NCBI RefSeq assembly: GCF_902536725.1
Contig: NZ_CACAYO010000007.1
Location: 1-64,000, forward strand
Length of the DNA: 64,000 nucleotides
Reading direction: 5' to 3'
From: an uncultured Prochlorococcus sp.
GTDB lineage: Bacteria > Cyanobacteriota > Cyanobacteriia > PCC-6307 > Cyanobiaceae
Part shown: positions 27,497 through 36,101 of the stretch, piece after piece
Layout of the letters: each line of letters begins with the position of its first letter
Position numbering within the stretch: position 1 is the stretch's first letter
Notes under the pieces: model-generated
Seen by the model: only the letters and a program-made list of their open reading frames with translations
Told to the model about the DNA's origin: nothing
Databases searched by the model: none
Program-made: the position numbers and the translations under genes

Positions 27497-28528
27497 ATGA
27501 GCTTGTCTAACACATCTGCTAATAAGAATCTCCCTAACTCGGTTCCAAGTGAACGTTTATGGTTAAGGTCAGAATTAATGGGAACTCAAGTGATAACTAC
27601 TGATACTGGTAGGCGGCTAGGTGTAGTTGGCGAAGTTGTTGTTGATATTGATAGAAGAGAGGTGGTCGCTTTGGGACTAAGAGATAATCCACTTACAAGA
27701 TTTTTGCCAGGTTTGCCAAAATGGATGCCTTTAGAGAGTATAAAGCAAGTTGGAGATGTCATATTAGTTGATTCCCTAGATTCTTTGAGTGAGAGTTTTT
27801 CTCCAGAAAGATATGGCAAGGTAATTAATTGCCAAGTGATTACAGAATCTGGACAACTTTTAGGAAGAGTTCTTGGCTTTTCTTTTGATATTGAGACTGG
27901 GGATTTGATATCTCTTGTTATGGGTGCCGTTGGTGTTCCGCTTTTAGGTGAGGGAGTTTTAAGTACTTGGGAAATACCTGTTGAGGAAATTGTAAGTAGT
28001 GGTACTGATAGGATTATTGTTTATGAAGGTGCGGAAGAGAAATTGAAGCAACTAAGTAGTGGATTACTTGAGAAGCTTGGAGTCGGAGGTTCTTCATGGG
28101 ATGAAAGGGAAGTAAATGGATACTCAGGAAATCTTATACCTGTTGAGAATCAGTTACTTTCAGGTTCTGAAGCAGAACAGCAAAACAATTTGGTCGAGGA
28201 ATATGAAGAAGATGATTATGAAGATGATTATGAAGATGAACTTGAATATGTTGAAATAAAGGATTCTGCAGAGGAAATAAATAATAGAAAAAAGCTATAC
28301 ATGGAAAATGATTATTCTGATCAGATCGAGAATCAAAGTAGTGATAATCAAATAGATGAAAAAAACAATATTGATTTTGAGCAACAGAAACAATCAACTA
28401 CTAATTTAGTATCGAAAAGACCAATTCAAAATACAACTGAAACTTTAGATATTGAACCACTAGATGAAAAAAATCTACTTCAAGATAATAAAAAATCAGA
28501 AAAGTTTGAAATTGATGATCCCTGGTAA
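27497..28528 (+). CDS. Tandem PRC-barrel protein with acidic tail
   Basis: The 343-aa protein has two PRC-barrel domains (about 22-95 and 105-185), recognised by VITTDTGRRLGVVGEVVVDI and VITESGQLLGRVLGFSFD with their following beta strands. PRC barrels occur in RimM and in the photosynthetic reaction-centre H subunit and bind proteins or RNA. From about residue 195 on, the chain is low-complexity and strongly acidic, with an Asp/Glu/Tyr run near 236-251. It starts 45 bp after smc and may be co-transcribed. The exact role is unknown. Confidence 0.7.
   Translation: MSLSNTSANKNLPNSVPSERLWLRSELMGTQVITTDTGRRLGVVGEVVVDIDRREVVALGLRDNPLTRFLPGLPKWMPLESIKQVGDVILVDSLDSLSESFSPERYGKVINCQVITESGQLLGRVLGFSFDIETGDLISLVMGAVGVPLLGEGVLSTWEIPVEEIVSSGTDRIIVYEGAEEKLKQLSSGLLEKLGVGGSSWDEREVNGYSGNLIPVENQLLSGSEAEQQNNLVEEYEEDDYEDDYEDELEYVEIKDSAEEINNRKKLYMENDYSDQIENQSSDNQIDEKNNIDFEQQKQSTTNLVSKRPIQNTTETLDIEPLDEKNLLQDNKKSEKFEIDDPW
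28208..28239 (+). repeat. 12-bp tandem repeat inside the PRC-barrel gene
   Basis: GAAGATGATTAT is repeated 2.7 times in frame and encodes the acidic Glu-Asp-Asp-Tyr run. It is in-frame with a 4-residue unit, so slippage would change tail length without frameshift. Confidence 0.8.
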
Positions 28529-28531
28529 TTG

Positions 28532-29797
28532 TTAAATTTTTTTTATTGAATTAACAATTATGGAAGCAAGTTTTTTTGCAGCACCTTTATCGCCTCTTTC
28601 TTTATTTAGATTATCCCTAATACTTATTAATTGATCTCTATTTTTAATAAGAAATAAAACTTCTCTAGCAATTTTTATTGGCAAAATATTGCCTATCCTT
28701 TCGGGAACAATCATTCTTTTAGCTTTAATATTTGGCCAAGCAAAAAACTTCTTTTTTTTAAAGTAGAAATTTTTAATTATAAAAGTTAGGAATCTATTTA
28801 TGAATGAAATTTTTCCAATTACTCCAAAAATACCATCCCAGGCATTCATCATATTTAAATGTTGAGTTGGCAGAACAACTAACATTGGAAGACTAATTGC
28901 CGCTAATTCTGCAGTATTTGCTCCTACAGTAGTAATTGCAAGATCACATTCTTTTAATATTTCATAGCAAGGATGTTTCTTTATTAGATAAATCTTTGTA
29001 TTTTTTGATGTTTCAATTACATAATCAAAACGAGAGGATTTGAAGTTTTTAATTGTTTTGATTTTTGATGAGTAATATTGAGCAATTGGATTTTTGTCGC
29101 TTTGAAAAAATAAATATTCACTTTTATCAGTAGTTGGTGCAATGGGAATTATAAAATTTATATTTTGATTTTCTTCAGCGATATGATCTGCAACTTCTAA
29201 GAAGAAAGGAATTCCAACAGAAAGCTTTGCTTTCTTAGAACCAGGCAACAATGCAATGTAGTGTTTTTCTTTATTTCTTAATGATATTTCGCTATTAAGT
29301 TTGATATCTGCCATCAAATCGCCAATGACTTTACATTTATATTTATATCTTTTAGGTATTAACTCTTTTACTTTTAAATTCATGGCAGCAATTTCGTCGG
29401 TCCATTTAGGCCATCGCGAAACCCATTCAGCATATGTGATATTTAAATAACCCAATCTTTTAGCTAATAAAATGCTCCACAATTGATCCCCGCCAAGGAA
29501 AATAACAACCCCTTTTTTTGGCCAATTAGCAAAAGAATATGGATTTATTAATAATTTCCAAAAACTTTTGGATTTTGTAATTAATTCAAATTTATTCCAT
29601 GAATTAGCAACTAAAAATTCTTTACCAGTGGCATTTGGGCAAGGAACAAGGACTAATCTAAGAGTGAAAAAGTGTTTATCGTCATCATGCAGTGATTTAT
29701 TTATTTTGTTAAGCTCATTTACTACAGGATTTACCCATGTAGCTAATTCCCCAGGCCCATTGGAAACTATAACTACTGCAACTGATTTTTTTTTCAT
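28532..29797 (-). CDS. LpxB-like (lipid-A-disaccharide synthase-related) glycosyltransferase
   Basis: The 421-aa protein has a GT-B type fold. The N-terminal VVIVSNGPGELATWV is like the SGEASGD segment of LpxB. A UDP-sugar-binding half follows, with ALLPGSKKAKLSVGIPFFLEVA (LLPGSR motif), CDLAITTVGANTAELAAISLPMLVV (TxSGTATLE motif) and LPTQHLNMMNAW. The similarity is clear but distant, and the sugar acceptor is unknown. I start it at ATG 29797. The open frame extends upstream to 29863, but that would put the start inside the tRNA-Leu gene. ATG 29818 is the other candidate. Confidence 0.7.
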   Translation of the reverse strand: MKKKSVAVVIVSNGPGELATWVNPVVNELNKINKSLHDDDKHFFTLRLVLVPCPNATGKEFLVANSWNKFELITKSKSFWKLLINPYSFANWPKKGVVIFLGGDQLWSILLAKRLGYLNITYAEWVSRWPKWTDEIAAMNLKVKELIPKRYKYKCKVIGDLMADIKLNSEISLRNKEKHYIALLPGSKKAKLSVGIPFFLEVADHIAEENQNINFIIPIAPTTDKSEYLFFQSDKNPIAQYYSSKIKTIKNFKSSRFDYVIETSKNTKIYLIKKHPCYEILKECDLAITTVGANTAELAAISLPMLVVLPTQHLNMMNAWDGIFGVIGKISFINRFLTFIIKNFYFKKKKFFAWPNIKAKRMIVPERIGNILPIKIAREVLFLIKNRDQLISIRDNLNKERGDKGAAKKLASIIVNSIKKI

Positions 29798-29822
29798 TGC
29801 AGTTAAACCAGAATACATTAAA

Positions 29823-29904
29823 TGCGGACGGCGAGACTTGAACTCGCAAGGCCAAAGCCACACGCTCCTTAGACGTGCGCGTCTACCAATTCCGCCACGT
29901 CCGC
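29823..29904 (-). tRNA. tRNA-Leu (anticodon read as AAG)
   Basis: The 82-nt class II tRNA has acceptor GCGGACG/CGTCCGC, the D-arm segment GGCGGAATTGGTAGACGC as in bacterial tRNA-Leu, and anticodon stem CACGT/GCGTG with loop CTAAGGA, which places AAG at positions 34-36. It also has a variable arm with a GGC/GCC stem and T arm GCGAG-TTCAAGT-CTCGC. CCA is not encoded. A possible -10 box TATGAT on the minus strand lies at 29947-29952. A34 on a leucine tRNA is unusual and would be expected to need deamination to inosine. Confidence 0.92.
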
Positions 29905-30164
29905 AAAGGGTTTTCAGCAGCCGGGGGATGCCTAAACCTTAAAAATATCATACATTATTGGCTGAAATAAGCATGTAGTTCGAAAAGAGTTTTTTTGAAT
30001 ATGATGAATAATTTTTCTATTGCATAAAACAAATATTTATACATATATAACGTTTTAGGTTGTATTGTAAAAAATGTCCTCTGATTACTAAAAAATTTTG
30101 TTGAATACTTTGGCAAATAATTTTTTATTTTAAGTCATTTCATTTCTTCAATTTTATCTTCATA

Positions 30165-31514
30165 ATGGTTGAAAAAGTTTTAATTGCTAATCGTGGAGAA
30201 ATAGCTTTACGAATTGTCAGAAGTTGTAGAGAACTAGGTATTGCAACCGTTGCAGTTTTTAGCACAGTAGATAAAAAAGCGTTGCATGTTCAGCTTGCTG
30301 ATGAGGCGGTTTGCGTTGGAGATTCATTAAGTAATAAAAGTTATTTAAATATTCCAAATATACTTGCTGCTGCTACGTCAAGAGGAGTTGATGCTATTCA
30401 TCCTGGTTATGGATTTCTTGCGGAAAATGATAAATTTGCTGAGATGTGTGGCGATCACGGCATAGTTTTTATTGGCCCATCTCCTAAAGCTATTAGATCT
30501 ATGGGAGATAAATCTACAGCTAAAGAAACTATGGAAGCAGTTGGAGTTCCAACAGTACCTGGCAGTAAAGGCTTGTTATCCAATGTTGATGAGGCTTACA
30601 AATTGGCAGATGGTATTGGCTATCCGGTAATTATTAAAGCGACTGCTGGAGGAGGTGGAAGAGGTATGAGGTTGGTTGAAAACTCTGATAATCTTGAAAA
30701 AATGTTTAAAGCAGCTCAAGGCGAAGCAGAAGCAGCATTTGGTAATGATGGTTTATATATGGAGAAATTTATAAAAAAGCCAAGACATGTAGAAATTCAA
30801 ATTTTGGCCGACAGGTCGGGTAATGTTGTTCATTTAGGAGAGCGAGATTGTTCAGTTCAAAGAAGACATCAGAAGTTGCTAGAAGAGTCTCCTAGTCCTG
30901 CAATTAACGCTGAGCTAAGAAAAAAAATGGGGAATGCAGCCATTGCTGCTGCAAAAAGTATCGGCTATGAAGGAGCCGGGACAGTTGAATTTTTAGTTGA
31001 TGATGATAATAATTTTTATTTTATGGAAATGAATACTAGGATTCAAGTTGAACACCCTGTTACTGAAATGGTTACAGGAGTTGATCTAATAGCTGAGCAA
31101 ATTAAAATCGCGAGCGGAGCAAATTTGGAATTTAATCAGGATGATATCCATTTAAACGGTCATGCTATTGAATGTAGAATAAATGCTGAAGATCCTTCTC
31201 ACAATTTTCGACCATCTCCTGGAAAAATAACTGGGTGGCTTCCTCCTGGTGGACCTGGTGTGAGGGTGGATAGTCATGTTTATACAGGCTATGAAATACC
31301 TCCGTTCTATGACTCATTAATTGGTAAATTAATAGTCTGGGGAAAAGATCGTAATACTGCAATTAAACGTATGAACAGGGCTTTAAATGAATGTGCAGTG
31401 ACTGGTATTCCTACTACAATTAACTTTCATTTAACCTTACTGAATAAATCTAAATTTAAGCAGGGTAAGATACACACTAAATATGTAGAAGAAGAATTAT
31501 TGCCAAATTACTGA
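30165..31514 (+). CDS. accC: Biotin carboxylase subunit of acetyl-CoA carboxylase
   Basis: The 449-aa ATP-grasp enzyme carboxylates biotin on AccB, the first step of fatty acid synthesis. Motifs are [17 protein letters not shown] at the N-terminus, [10 protein letters not shown], the glycine-rich ATP lid [12 protein letters not shown], the catalytic [18 protein letters not shown] and [14 protein letters not shown]. The length is typical. The 260 bp upstream show no other feature. Confidence 0.97.
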   Translation: MVEKVLIANRGEIALRIVRSCRELGIATVAVFSTVDKKALHVQLADEAVCVGDSLSNKSYLNIPNILAAATSRGVDAIHPGYGFLAENDKFAEMCGDHGIVFIGPSPKAIRSMGDKSTAKETMEAVGVPTVPGSKGLLSNVDEAYKLADGIGYPVIIKATAGGGGRGMRLVENSDNLEKMFKAAQGEAEAAFGNDGLYMEKFIKKPRHVEIQILADRSGNVVHLGERDCSVQRRHQKLLEESPSPAINAELRKKMGNAAIAAAKSIGYEGAGTVEFLVDDDNNFYFMEMNTRIQVEHPVTEMVTGVDLIAEQIKIASGANLEFNQDDIHLNGHAIECRINAEDPSHNFRPSPGKITGWLPPGGPGVRVDSHVYTGYEIPPFYDSLIGKLIVWGKDRNTAIKRMNRALNECAVTGIPTTINFHLTLLNKSKFKQGKIHTKYVEEELLPNY

Positions 31515-31532
31515 GATATAATTTAATGACTT

Positions 31533-31847
31533 TTATGCAATATGTGTATGTAATGCTAGTTTTATAAGCCCTTGCTGACCGACTAAAATTTCTCTTAAAA
31601 AGCTTATAATTCCGATCCAAATTACGGGTCCGACATCAACGCCACCAATAGGAGGAATTAGTTTTCTTGTTAAATTAAGAATTGAGCTAGTTGGTATTGA
31701 AATTAGTAACCATAAACCTTTACTTAAATCAATTTTTGGGTACCAGGTAAGTATTAATCTTATTAGGAAAACGATAGTTAGATATGAAAGAGAAATTCCT
31801 AAACAAATATCTAAAATTTGAAGATAGTTAACAAGCAAGGAAATCAC
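31533..31847 (-). CDS. YggT-family membrane protein
   Basis: The 104-aa protein with GTG start has two hydrophobic regions (about 12-35 and 68-90) and the family motifs IRLILTWYPKID and PTSSILNLTRKLIPPIGGVDVGPVIWIGIISFLREIL. YggT proteins (Ycf19 in plastids) are small integral membrane proteins linked to cell division, nucleoid distribution and thylakoid assembly. The stop is close to the convergent accC stop. Confidence 0.85.
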   Translation of the reverse strand: MISLLVNYLQILDICLGISLSYLTIVFLIRLILTWYPKIDLSKGLWLLISIPTSSILNLTRKLIPPIGGVDVGPVIWIGIISFLREILVGQQGLIKLALHTHIA

Positions 31848-31878
31848 AATTATTTAATTCATCTTAATAAACAACCCG

Positions 31879-31906
31879 TTGAAACGTATTTAATTCGTAT
31901 TATAAA
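31879..31906 (+). promoter_or_regulatory. Putative sigma-70 promoter of psbX
   Basis: TTGAAA (31879-31884) and TATAAA (31901-31906) are separated by 16 bp and lie just upstream of the psbX GTG at 31929. Both boxes match the vegetative consensus well for such AT-rich DNA. Confidence 0.4.
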
Positions 31907-31928
31907 TTGAGAATTTAATATTTAAAAA

Positions 31929-32114
31929 GTGTTTCACATCTCAAATTTATTACTAGCAGCAGATTTTTCCGCTGAAGCTGCAAATAATTCCGCAGTTGGA
32001 ATGATAGGTAGTTTTATTGCTGCCGCCTTACTTATCGTTATCCCAGCTACTGCATTTTTGATTTTTGTCAGTCAGAAAGATTCCCTCGATCGCACTTCTA
32101 CTGGAAGACGCTAG
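31929..32114 (+). CDS. psbX: Photosystem II protein PsbX
   Basis: The 61-aa protein with GTG start has an N-terminal segment ([20 protein letters not shown]) and a single transmembrane helix (about 24-47, [22 protein letters not shown]), followed by [15 protein letters not shown]. This is the form of PsbX in Prochlorococcus, with a longer N-terminus than in other cyanobacteria. PsbX is a peripheral single-helix subunit near cytochrome b559 that affects quinone exchange. It lies 79 bp upstream of ycf66. Confidence 0.85.
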   Translation: MFHISNLLLAADFSAEAANNSAVGMIGSFIAAALLIVIPATAFLIFVSQKDSLDRTSTGRR

Positions 32115-32193
32115 TTTTTGTAGAAGTTTTAAGTACACTATATATATAAGGGATAAAACTAACCCTTTAAAAATAAATTTTTGGAGAAAGAAT

Positions 32194-33120
32194 GTGGTCA
32201 ATGCTAGTCTCAATTGGGCCAGTATTGTTGGTATAGTTCTCGCGGTATGTGGAGGAGGCCTTTATTTTTTGAGGTCTTTTAAGCCTGCTTTAGCGAGAGA
32301 TTATGATGTTTTCTTCGCAGCAATTGGACTTTTGTGCGGAGGAATATTATTTTTTCAAGGCTGGAGGCTAGATCCTATCCTTCAATTTGGGCAGTTTTTA
32401 TTAGCAGGAACTACAGTTTTCTTTGCATATGAAAGTGTGCGATTGAGGGGAGTTGCTACTGATCAAGCTAGAAGGTCATCTTATTTTGATGATGATCCTA
32501 TTACTGATGTTCCCAGAAACTCAAGGGGCCGATTTAATGACGATTATAATAGGTTTGAAGAATCTGAAAGAACATCCAGAAGATTTAAACCTCAAGAAGA
32601 TGAATTTGAAGAAGACTTTACTGAGGGGAGATCCCTTAGGAGGAATGTTTCAAGAGCTATACCCTCTGCTGCAGCAAGTAGAAATAGGTCATCTACGAGG
32701 GAAACAAGTCGGTTTCAAAATGATGAACCTATAAGAAGGAGAAGACAGACTTCTGAAGATAGAAACAGTAAACAACCAGAAACAAATAACTTTGGTGAAA
32801 GAAGAAATTTATCTCGTGATGAAGCAAAAACAGGGTCTAGACCCAGAATGAATCGTGCAGTTTCCAGACGAGATAATATCACTGCTCCAGATGATTCTAC
32901 ATTAAGAAATAAAGCTATTAGATCCCCTATTAGGCAGCAAACTTCAACAGCTCAAGTAGAAGATGCTTCATTTAAAGATGCTAATCAATCCAAAAAACCA
33001 CGTGAGAATCGTAGAGTAAGCTCTTCAGCTAGATCAAGTTTAAAAAATCAAAGTAGTAGATATAACGTTGGAACAAACAAAAAGAAACCAAGAGATAACA
33101 GTTCTAGATTTGATGATTAA
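32194..33120 (+). CDS. ycf66: Ycf66-family membrane protein with long disordered tail
   Basis: The 308-aa protein starts at GTG 32194, preceded by GGAG at 32183-32186; the open frame continues upstream through the psbX end but without support. The first 80 residues form the Ycf66 domain with three hydrophobic segments (SLNWASIVGIVLAVCGGGLYFL, VFFAAIGLLCGGILFFQG, LLAGTTVFFAYESVRLRG). The remaining about 220 residues are rich in Arg, Ser, Asn and Asp and look disordered. Ycf66 is found in cyanobacteria and some plastids; its function is not established. Confidence 0.8.
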   Translation: MVNASLNWASIVGIVLAVCGGGLYFLRSFKPALARDYDVFFAAIGLLCGGILFFQGWRLDPILQFGQFLLAGTTVFFAYESVRLRGVATDQARRSSYFDDDPITDVPRNSRGRFNDDYNRFEESERTSRRFKPQEDEFEEDFTEGRSLRRNVSRAIPSAAASRNRSSTRETSRFQNDEPIRRRRQTSEDRNSKQPETNNFGERRNLSRDEAKTGSRPRMNRAVSRRDNITAPDDSTLRNKAIRSPIRQQTSTAQVEDASFKDANQSKKPRENRRVSSSARSSLKNQSSRYNVGTNKKKPRDNSSRFDD

Positions 33121-33396
33121 TTATAAGATTCCTGCCCATTTTAAAAACGATTGTTTACTAAATAATTCAATCAATACTATTGCGAGGAAGCCAATCATTG
33201 CAAATCTCCCGTTAGTTATTTCAGAATAACTACTCCATCCAAATTTATATTCATCTTTAATTTCTATAGATTTTTCATCTAATTTATTGTCCTCAATTTG
33301 TTCATTGATCTGATTCGGATCTTTTTGCCCTTCTGTAAAACTCTCATTCTCTAAATTAGTGTCTTCTGAGTTCGTTTGTTCTTCTTTAGAATTCAT
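33121..33396 (-). CDS. hli: High-light-inducible protein with acidic N-terminal extension
   Basis: The 91-aa protein has a single chlorophyll-binding helix motif E59-I-T-N62-G-R64-F-A-M-I-G-F continuing as a transmembrane helix, the hallmark of Hli/Scp proteins of the LHC superfamily. About 48 acidic residues precede it (many Glu/Asn/Asp), so it is longer than most Hlips. Hlips bind chlorophyll and carotenoid and quench excess energy around photosystem II or chlorophyll synthesis. The stop adjoins the convergent ycf66 stop; it is 8 bp downstream of the ABC transporter start region. Confidence 0.88.
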   Translation of the reverse strand: MNSKEEQTNSEDTNLENESFTEGQKDPNQINEQIEDNKLDEKSIEIKDEYKFGWSSYSEITNGRFAMIGFLAIVLIELFSKQSFLKWAGIL

Positions 33397-33404
33397 TTTT
33401 CTTG

Positions 33405-35387
33405 TTAATCCTTAAAATTATACTTATCAGAAGTCAATAATTTCCAGTCTCCTTGTCCATTTAATTCTAAAATATTTTCGTGAAAATCTTTTAAGCTAGG
33501 TCTATGTCCAACACTAATAAGGGAAAGTTCTCGTTCCTTTAGTAGACTATATAGTTTTTTTTCAGTGTTAATATCTAAAGCACTAGTTGCTTCATCAAGT
33601 ACTGCAAATCTTGGAGAATTTAGTAAGAGTCTTGCAAAAGCCAATCTTTGTTGCTCGCCTAAGGAAAGAATTCGTGGCCAATCTTGTTTGATATCAAGAT
33701 TAGGATACCGATCTACTAAAGTTTTTAAATTTACTTCATGTAGTACAGAAGTAAGATGTTCATCACTAAATTTCTTAACTTCTGTGGGATAACATAATTG
33801 TTCCCTTAATGAGCCTAGTAACATATATGGTTTTTGCGGTATGAATAATAATTCCCCAATTTTTGGTTTTTTAATTACTCCCTGATCGGGTTCCCACAAA
33901 CCGCTAATCATTCTTAATAAAGATGTTTTTCCGCACCCAGATGGTCCTACAACCAAAAGTGATTGATTATTGTCGATGCTTAAATTTAAATTTTTAATGA
34001 TTGTTTTATTTGATCCTGGTGGGCAAAGGTCAGCATTATTAATAAGAATTGAGGGGTAATCTGAAATAACGTTGGGATTGCTCGTTGGGTTGGTTTGACT
34101 AATGGATTCAACTTTTGATTGGAATCCTTCTAATCTGCCAATACCAGCAGTAAATTTTGCAAGTTCTTCGATTTGATTAACAATGAAAAATAACGAACCT
34201 TCAACCATTCCAAATGCAAAGCTGGCCTGAATAAAGCGTCCATAATCAATATCACCTTTAAAGTAAGGGATTGCCATTATTAAATATGGAAAGAAATTTC
34301 CAGCATAATTAATGGATCTCCTCATGACGTCTATTATTACTCTCCATATAATCAGTAAATTAAAGTTTCTCACCACTTCTCCTAATCGTCTTTCAGTTTC
34401 ACTTTGCTCAGGATTCTCCCCAGAGTAAAATGCTATTGATTCAGCATTATCTCTAATATGTACTAAGCCGTATCGAAAATCTGCTTCATATCTGAGTTGA
34501 TCAAAGTCAATCTTTACAAGATTTTTTCCAGCAATTAAAAGGATAGAAGTTGCAAATGCAGCGTAACCAAATAAAGAAAAAGTAAGTGTTGTACTAATAC
34601 TCCATAAAATAAGAATATTAAGTGAAAATGTTAGTAAGGCATCAAAAATACCTAATGTAAAAGAGAGACTTTGCCCGGTAAAAGCTCTGGTATCATCTGT
34701 GATTCTTTGATCAGGATTATCTACATCTGTTTGTTCCTCATCATTGGGATTCAATTGGTAATAAGCTTTATTAGTCATATAATCTTTGACTAAACTTTTT
34801 GAAAGCCATTCTCTCCAAATTATTCCTAACTTATATGTAAAAAATATTTGAGAAACACGTATTGGTAGAGCAACAGCGAAACAACAAGCGTAAATCCCCA
34901 ATATCCGATAAAAACCATCTTCTTGTTTTTCTACTAAAGCATTTGTTAAATCTCTCGCAATAAATCCAATACCTGCGTTTATTCCGTTTACAGCTAAAAG
35001 CATTAATACAATTATCGCAAGGAACAACCAATGTAACCATCTACGATTTTTTAATTGACGTCTTAAGCTAAAAAAGCTCCCTGATCCAATTAAAAATAAG
35101 GCAGAGAAAAGCAATCCCCAGCTTCCAGCCCATATTGAATTTACAGTACTTACTACACCTCCGAAATACTTTTGAAGAAAAATTGGTTGAAAGCTCTCAA
35201 AAAAACTTATTATTCCTGTAAGACCGACAAGTACTACCCCACCAACGCAAAATAAAAGAGAAATCAAAAGCCATATGAATTGAAATCCATTACATTGATC
35301 TATAGGAAGGAAAAATGGCTGAGATAGCTTCCTTAATTTTTGTAATTGGTAAATTATTTTGGATTTATTATTAACTGTTTTATTCAT
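33405..35387 (-). CDS. ABC transporter with fused permease and ATPase (SbmA/BacA-like)
   Basis: The 660-aa half-transporter has an N-terminal permease (about 1-430, six predicted helices, with the family motifs RWLHWLFLAII, WREWLSKSLVKDYM and PDQRITDDTRAFT) of the ABC-D/SbmA-BacA type. A C-terminal ATPase follows, with Walker A GPSGCGKTS, signature LSLGEQQR and Walker B FAVLDEATSALD. Relatives move vitamin B12, peptides or very-long-chain acyl compounds; the substrate here is not known. It begins the minus-strand pair with hli, with an 8-bp gap. Confidence 0.85.
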   Translation of the reverse strand: MNKTVNNKSKIIYQLQKLRKLSQPFFLPIDQCNGFQFIWLLISLLFCVGGVVLVGLTGIISFFESFQPIFLQKYFGGVVSTVNSIWAGSWGLLFSALFLIGSGSFFSLRRQLKNRRWLHWLFLAIIVLMLLAVNGINAGIGFIARDLTNALVEKQEDGFYRILGIYACCFAVALPIRVSQIFFTYKLGIIWREWLSKSLVKDYMTNKAYYQLNPNDEEQTDVDNPDQRITDDTRAFTGQSLSFTLGIFDALLTFSLNILILWSISTTLTFSLFGYAAFATSILLIAGKNLVKIDFDQLRYEADFRYGLVHIRDNAESIAFYSGENPEQSETERRLGEVVRNFNLLIIWRVIIDVMRRSINYAGNFFPYLIMAIPYFKGDIDYGRFIQASFAFGMVEGSLFFIVNQIEELAKFTAGIGRLEGFQSKVESISQTNPTSNPNVISDYPSILINNADLCPPGSNKTIIKNLNLSIDNNQSLLVVGPSGCGKTSLLRMISGLWEPDQGVIKKPKIGELLFIPQKPYMLLGSLREQLCYPTEVKKFSDEHLTSVLHEVNLKTLVDRYPNLDIKQDWPRILSLGEQQRLAFARLLLNSPRFAVLDEATSALDINTEKKLYSLLKERELSLISVGHRPSLKDFHENILELNGQGDWKLLTSDKYNFKD

Positions 35388-35429
35388 TACTCGACAAGTT
35401 TTATAAGGAAAATTATAACTTTTAGCAGT

Positions 35430-35708
35430 CTATTGACTAAAGCCAATAAATGAAAGTGCCCAGTCAGGTAAATTTAAGTAATTCAAGATTGTCATATCAA
35501 ATTTATGAACTATTGGAAAAGATTTATCTAATACCCACCATAAAAGAAAAGGTAGATTAAATAAAATTTGTAATTGCCATTTATAAGTTAAAACTTTCCA
35601 AATTTTTATTAATTTATTTTTGAGTGAATCGTCCAGCTCTTCCCAATTTTTTGATATTAAATTGAATAAATTTCTGGATTCTGTATTTAAGGAATCTGGG
35701 GTATTCAT
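35430..35708 (-). CDS. Unknown 92-aa protein with hydrophobic centre
   Basis: No family recognised. The N-terminal half is polar and helical (LFNLISKNWEELDDSLKNKLIKIWKVL). The segment WQLQILFNLPFLLWWVLDKS (about 44-63) is hydrophobic and Trp-rich, and the end FDMTILNYLNLPDWALSFIGFSQ could re-enter the membrane. It lies 42 bp before the ABC transporter on the same strand. Confidence 0.55.
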   Translation of the reverse strand: MNTPDSLNTESRNLFNLISKNWEELDDSLKNKLIKIWKVLTYKWQLQILFNLPFLLWWVLDKSFPIVHKFDMTILNYLNLPDWALSFIGFSQ

Positions 35709-35755
35709 TGTGTTTTTTCTTTATTTATAACCCATAAACATTTCTTTCGAGAGTT

Positions 35756-36097
35756 TTAACCTGGGGGCCAATTCATTTTTCTGCCAGATAAAAAATGAAT
35801 ATGTAAATGAAAAACTGTTTGTCCCGATTCTGCTCCAGTATTAATTACAGTTCTCCAATTAGTTAAATTTTTTGATTTAGCTATTTTGCTACCAACAAAA
35901 AGTAAATGCCCTAATAAATTTGCATCTTCTTCAATACAATCTAATAAACTAATAATTGGCTTTTTTGGAATCACTAAAAAATGTACTGGTGCTTGCGCCT
36001 GGATATCATTAAACGCAATACAAAAATCATCTTCATAAAGCTTATCGCAGGGTATTTCTTCATTAATTATTTTTTGAAATATTGTAGTTTCAGTCAT
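35756..36097 (-). CDS. HIT-family (histidine triad) nucleotide hydrolase
   Basis: The 113-aa protein begins TIFQKIINEEIPCDKLYEDD, the standard HinT start, and carries the histidine triad HLHIH near residues 97-101 after the GQTVF segment. HIT/HinT proteins hydrolyse adenosine phosphoramidates and related AMP conjugates. It is 4 bp downstream of def and probably co-transcribed with it. Confidence 0.92.
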   Translation of the reverse strand: MTETTIFQKIINEEIPCDKLYEDDFCIAFNDIQAQAPVHFLVIPKKPIISLLDCIEEDANLLGHLLFVGSKIAKSKNLTNWRTVINTGAESGQTVFHLHIHFLSGRKMNWPPG

Positions 36098-36101
36098 TAG
36101 A

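Noticed and set aside
29798..29863. N-terminal extension of the LpxB-like gene
   Set aside because: Would translate the 3' half of the tRNA-Leu gene; ATG at 29797 or 29818 is preferred.
32065..32193. N-terminal extension of ycf66 overlapping psbX
   Set aside because: Overlaps the psbX coding end and lacks family similarity; the GTG at 32194 has an SD and begins at the conserved domain.
32453..32734. 93-aa plus-strand frame within ycf66
   Set aside because: Out-of-frame reading of the low-complexity tail; Leu/Met-rich without structure, no RBS.
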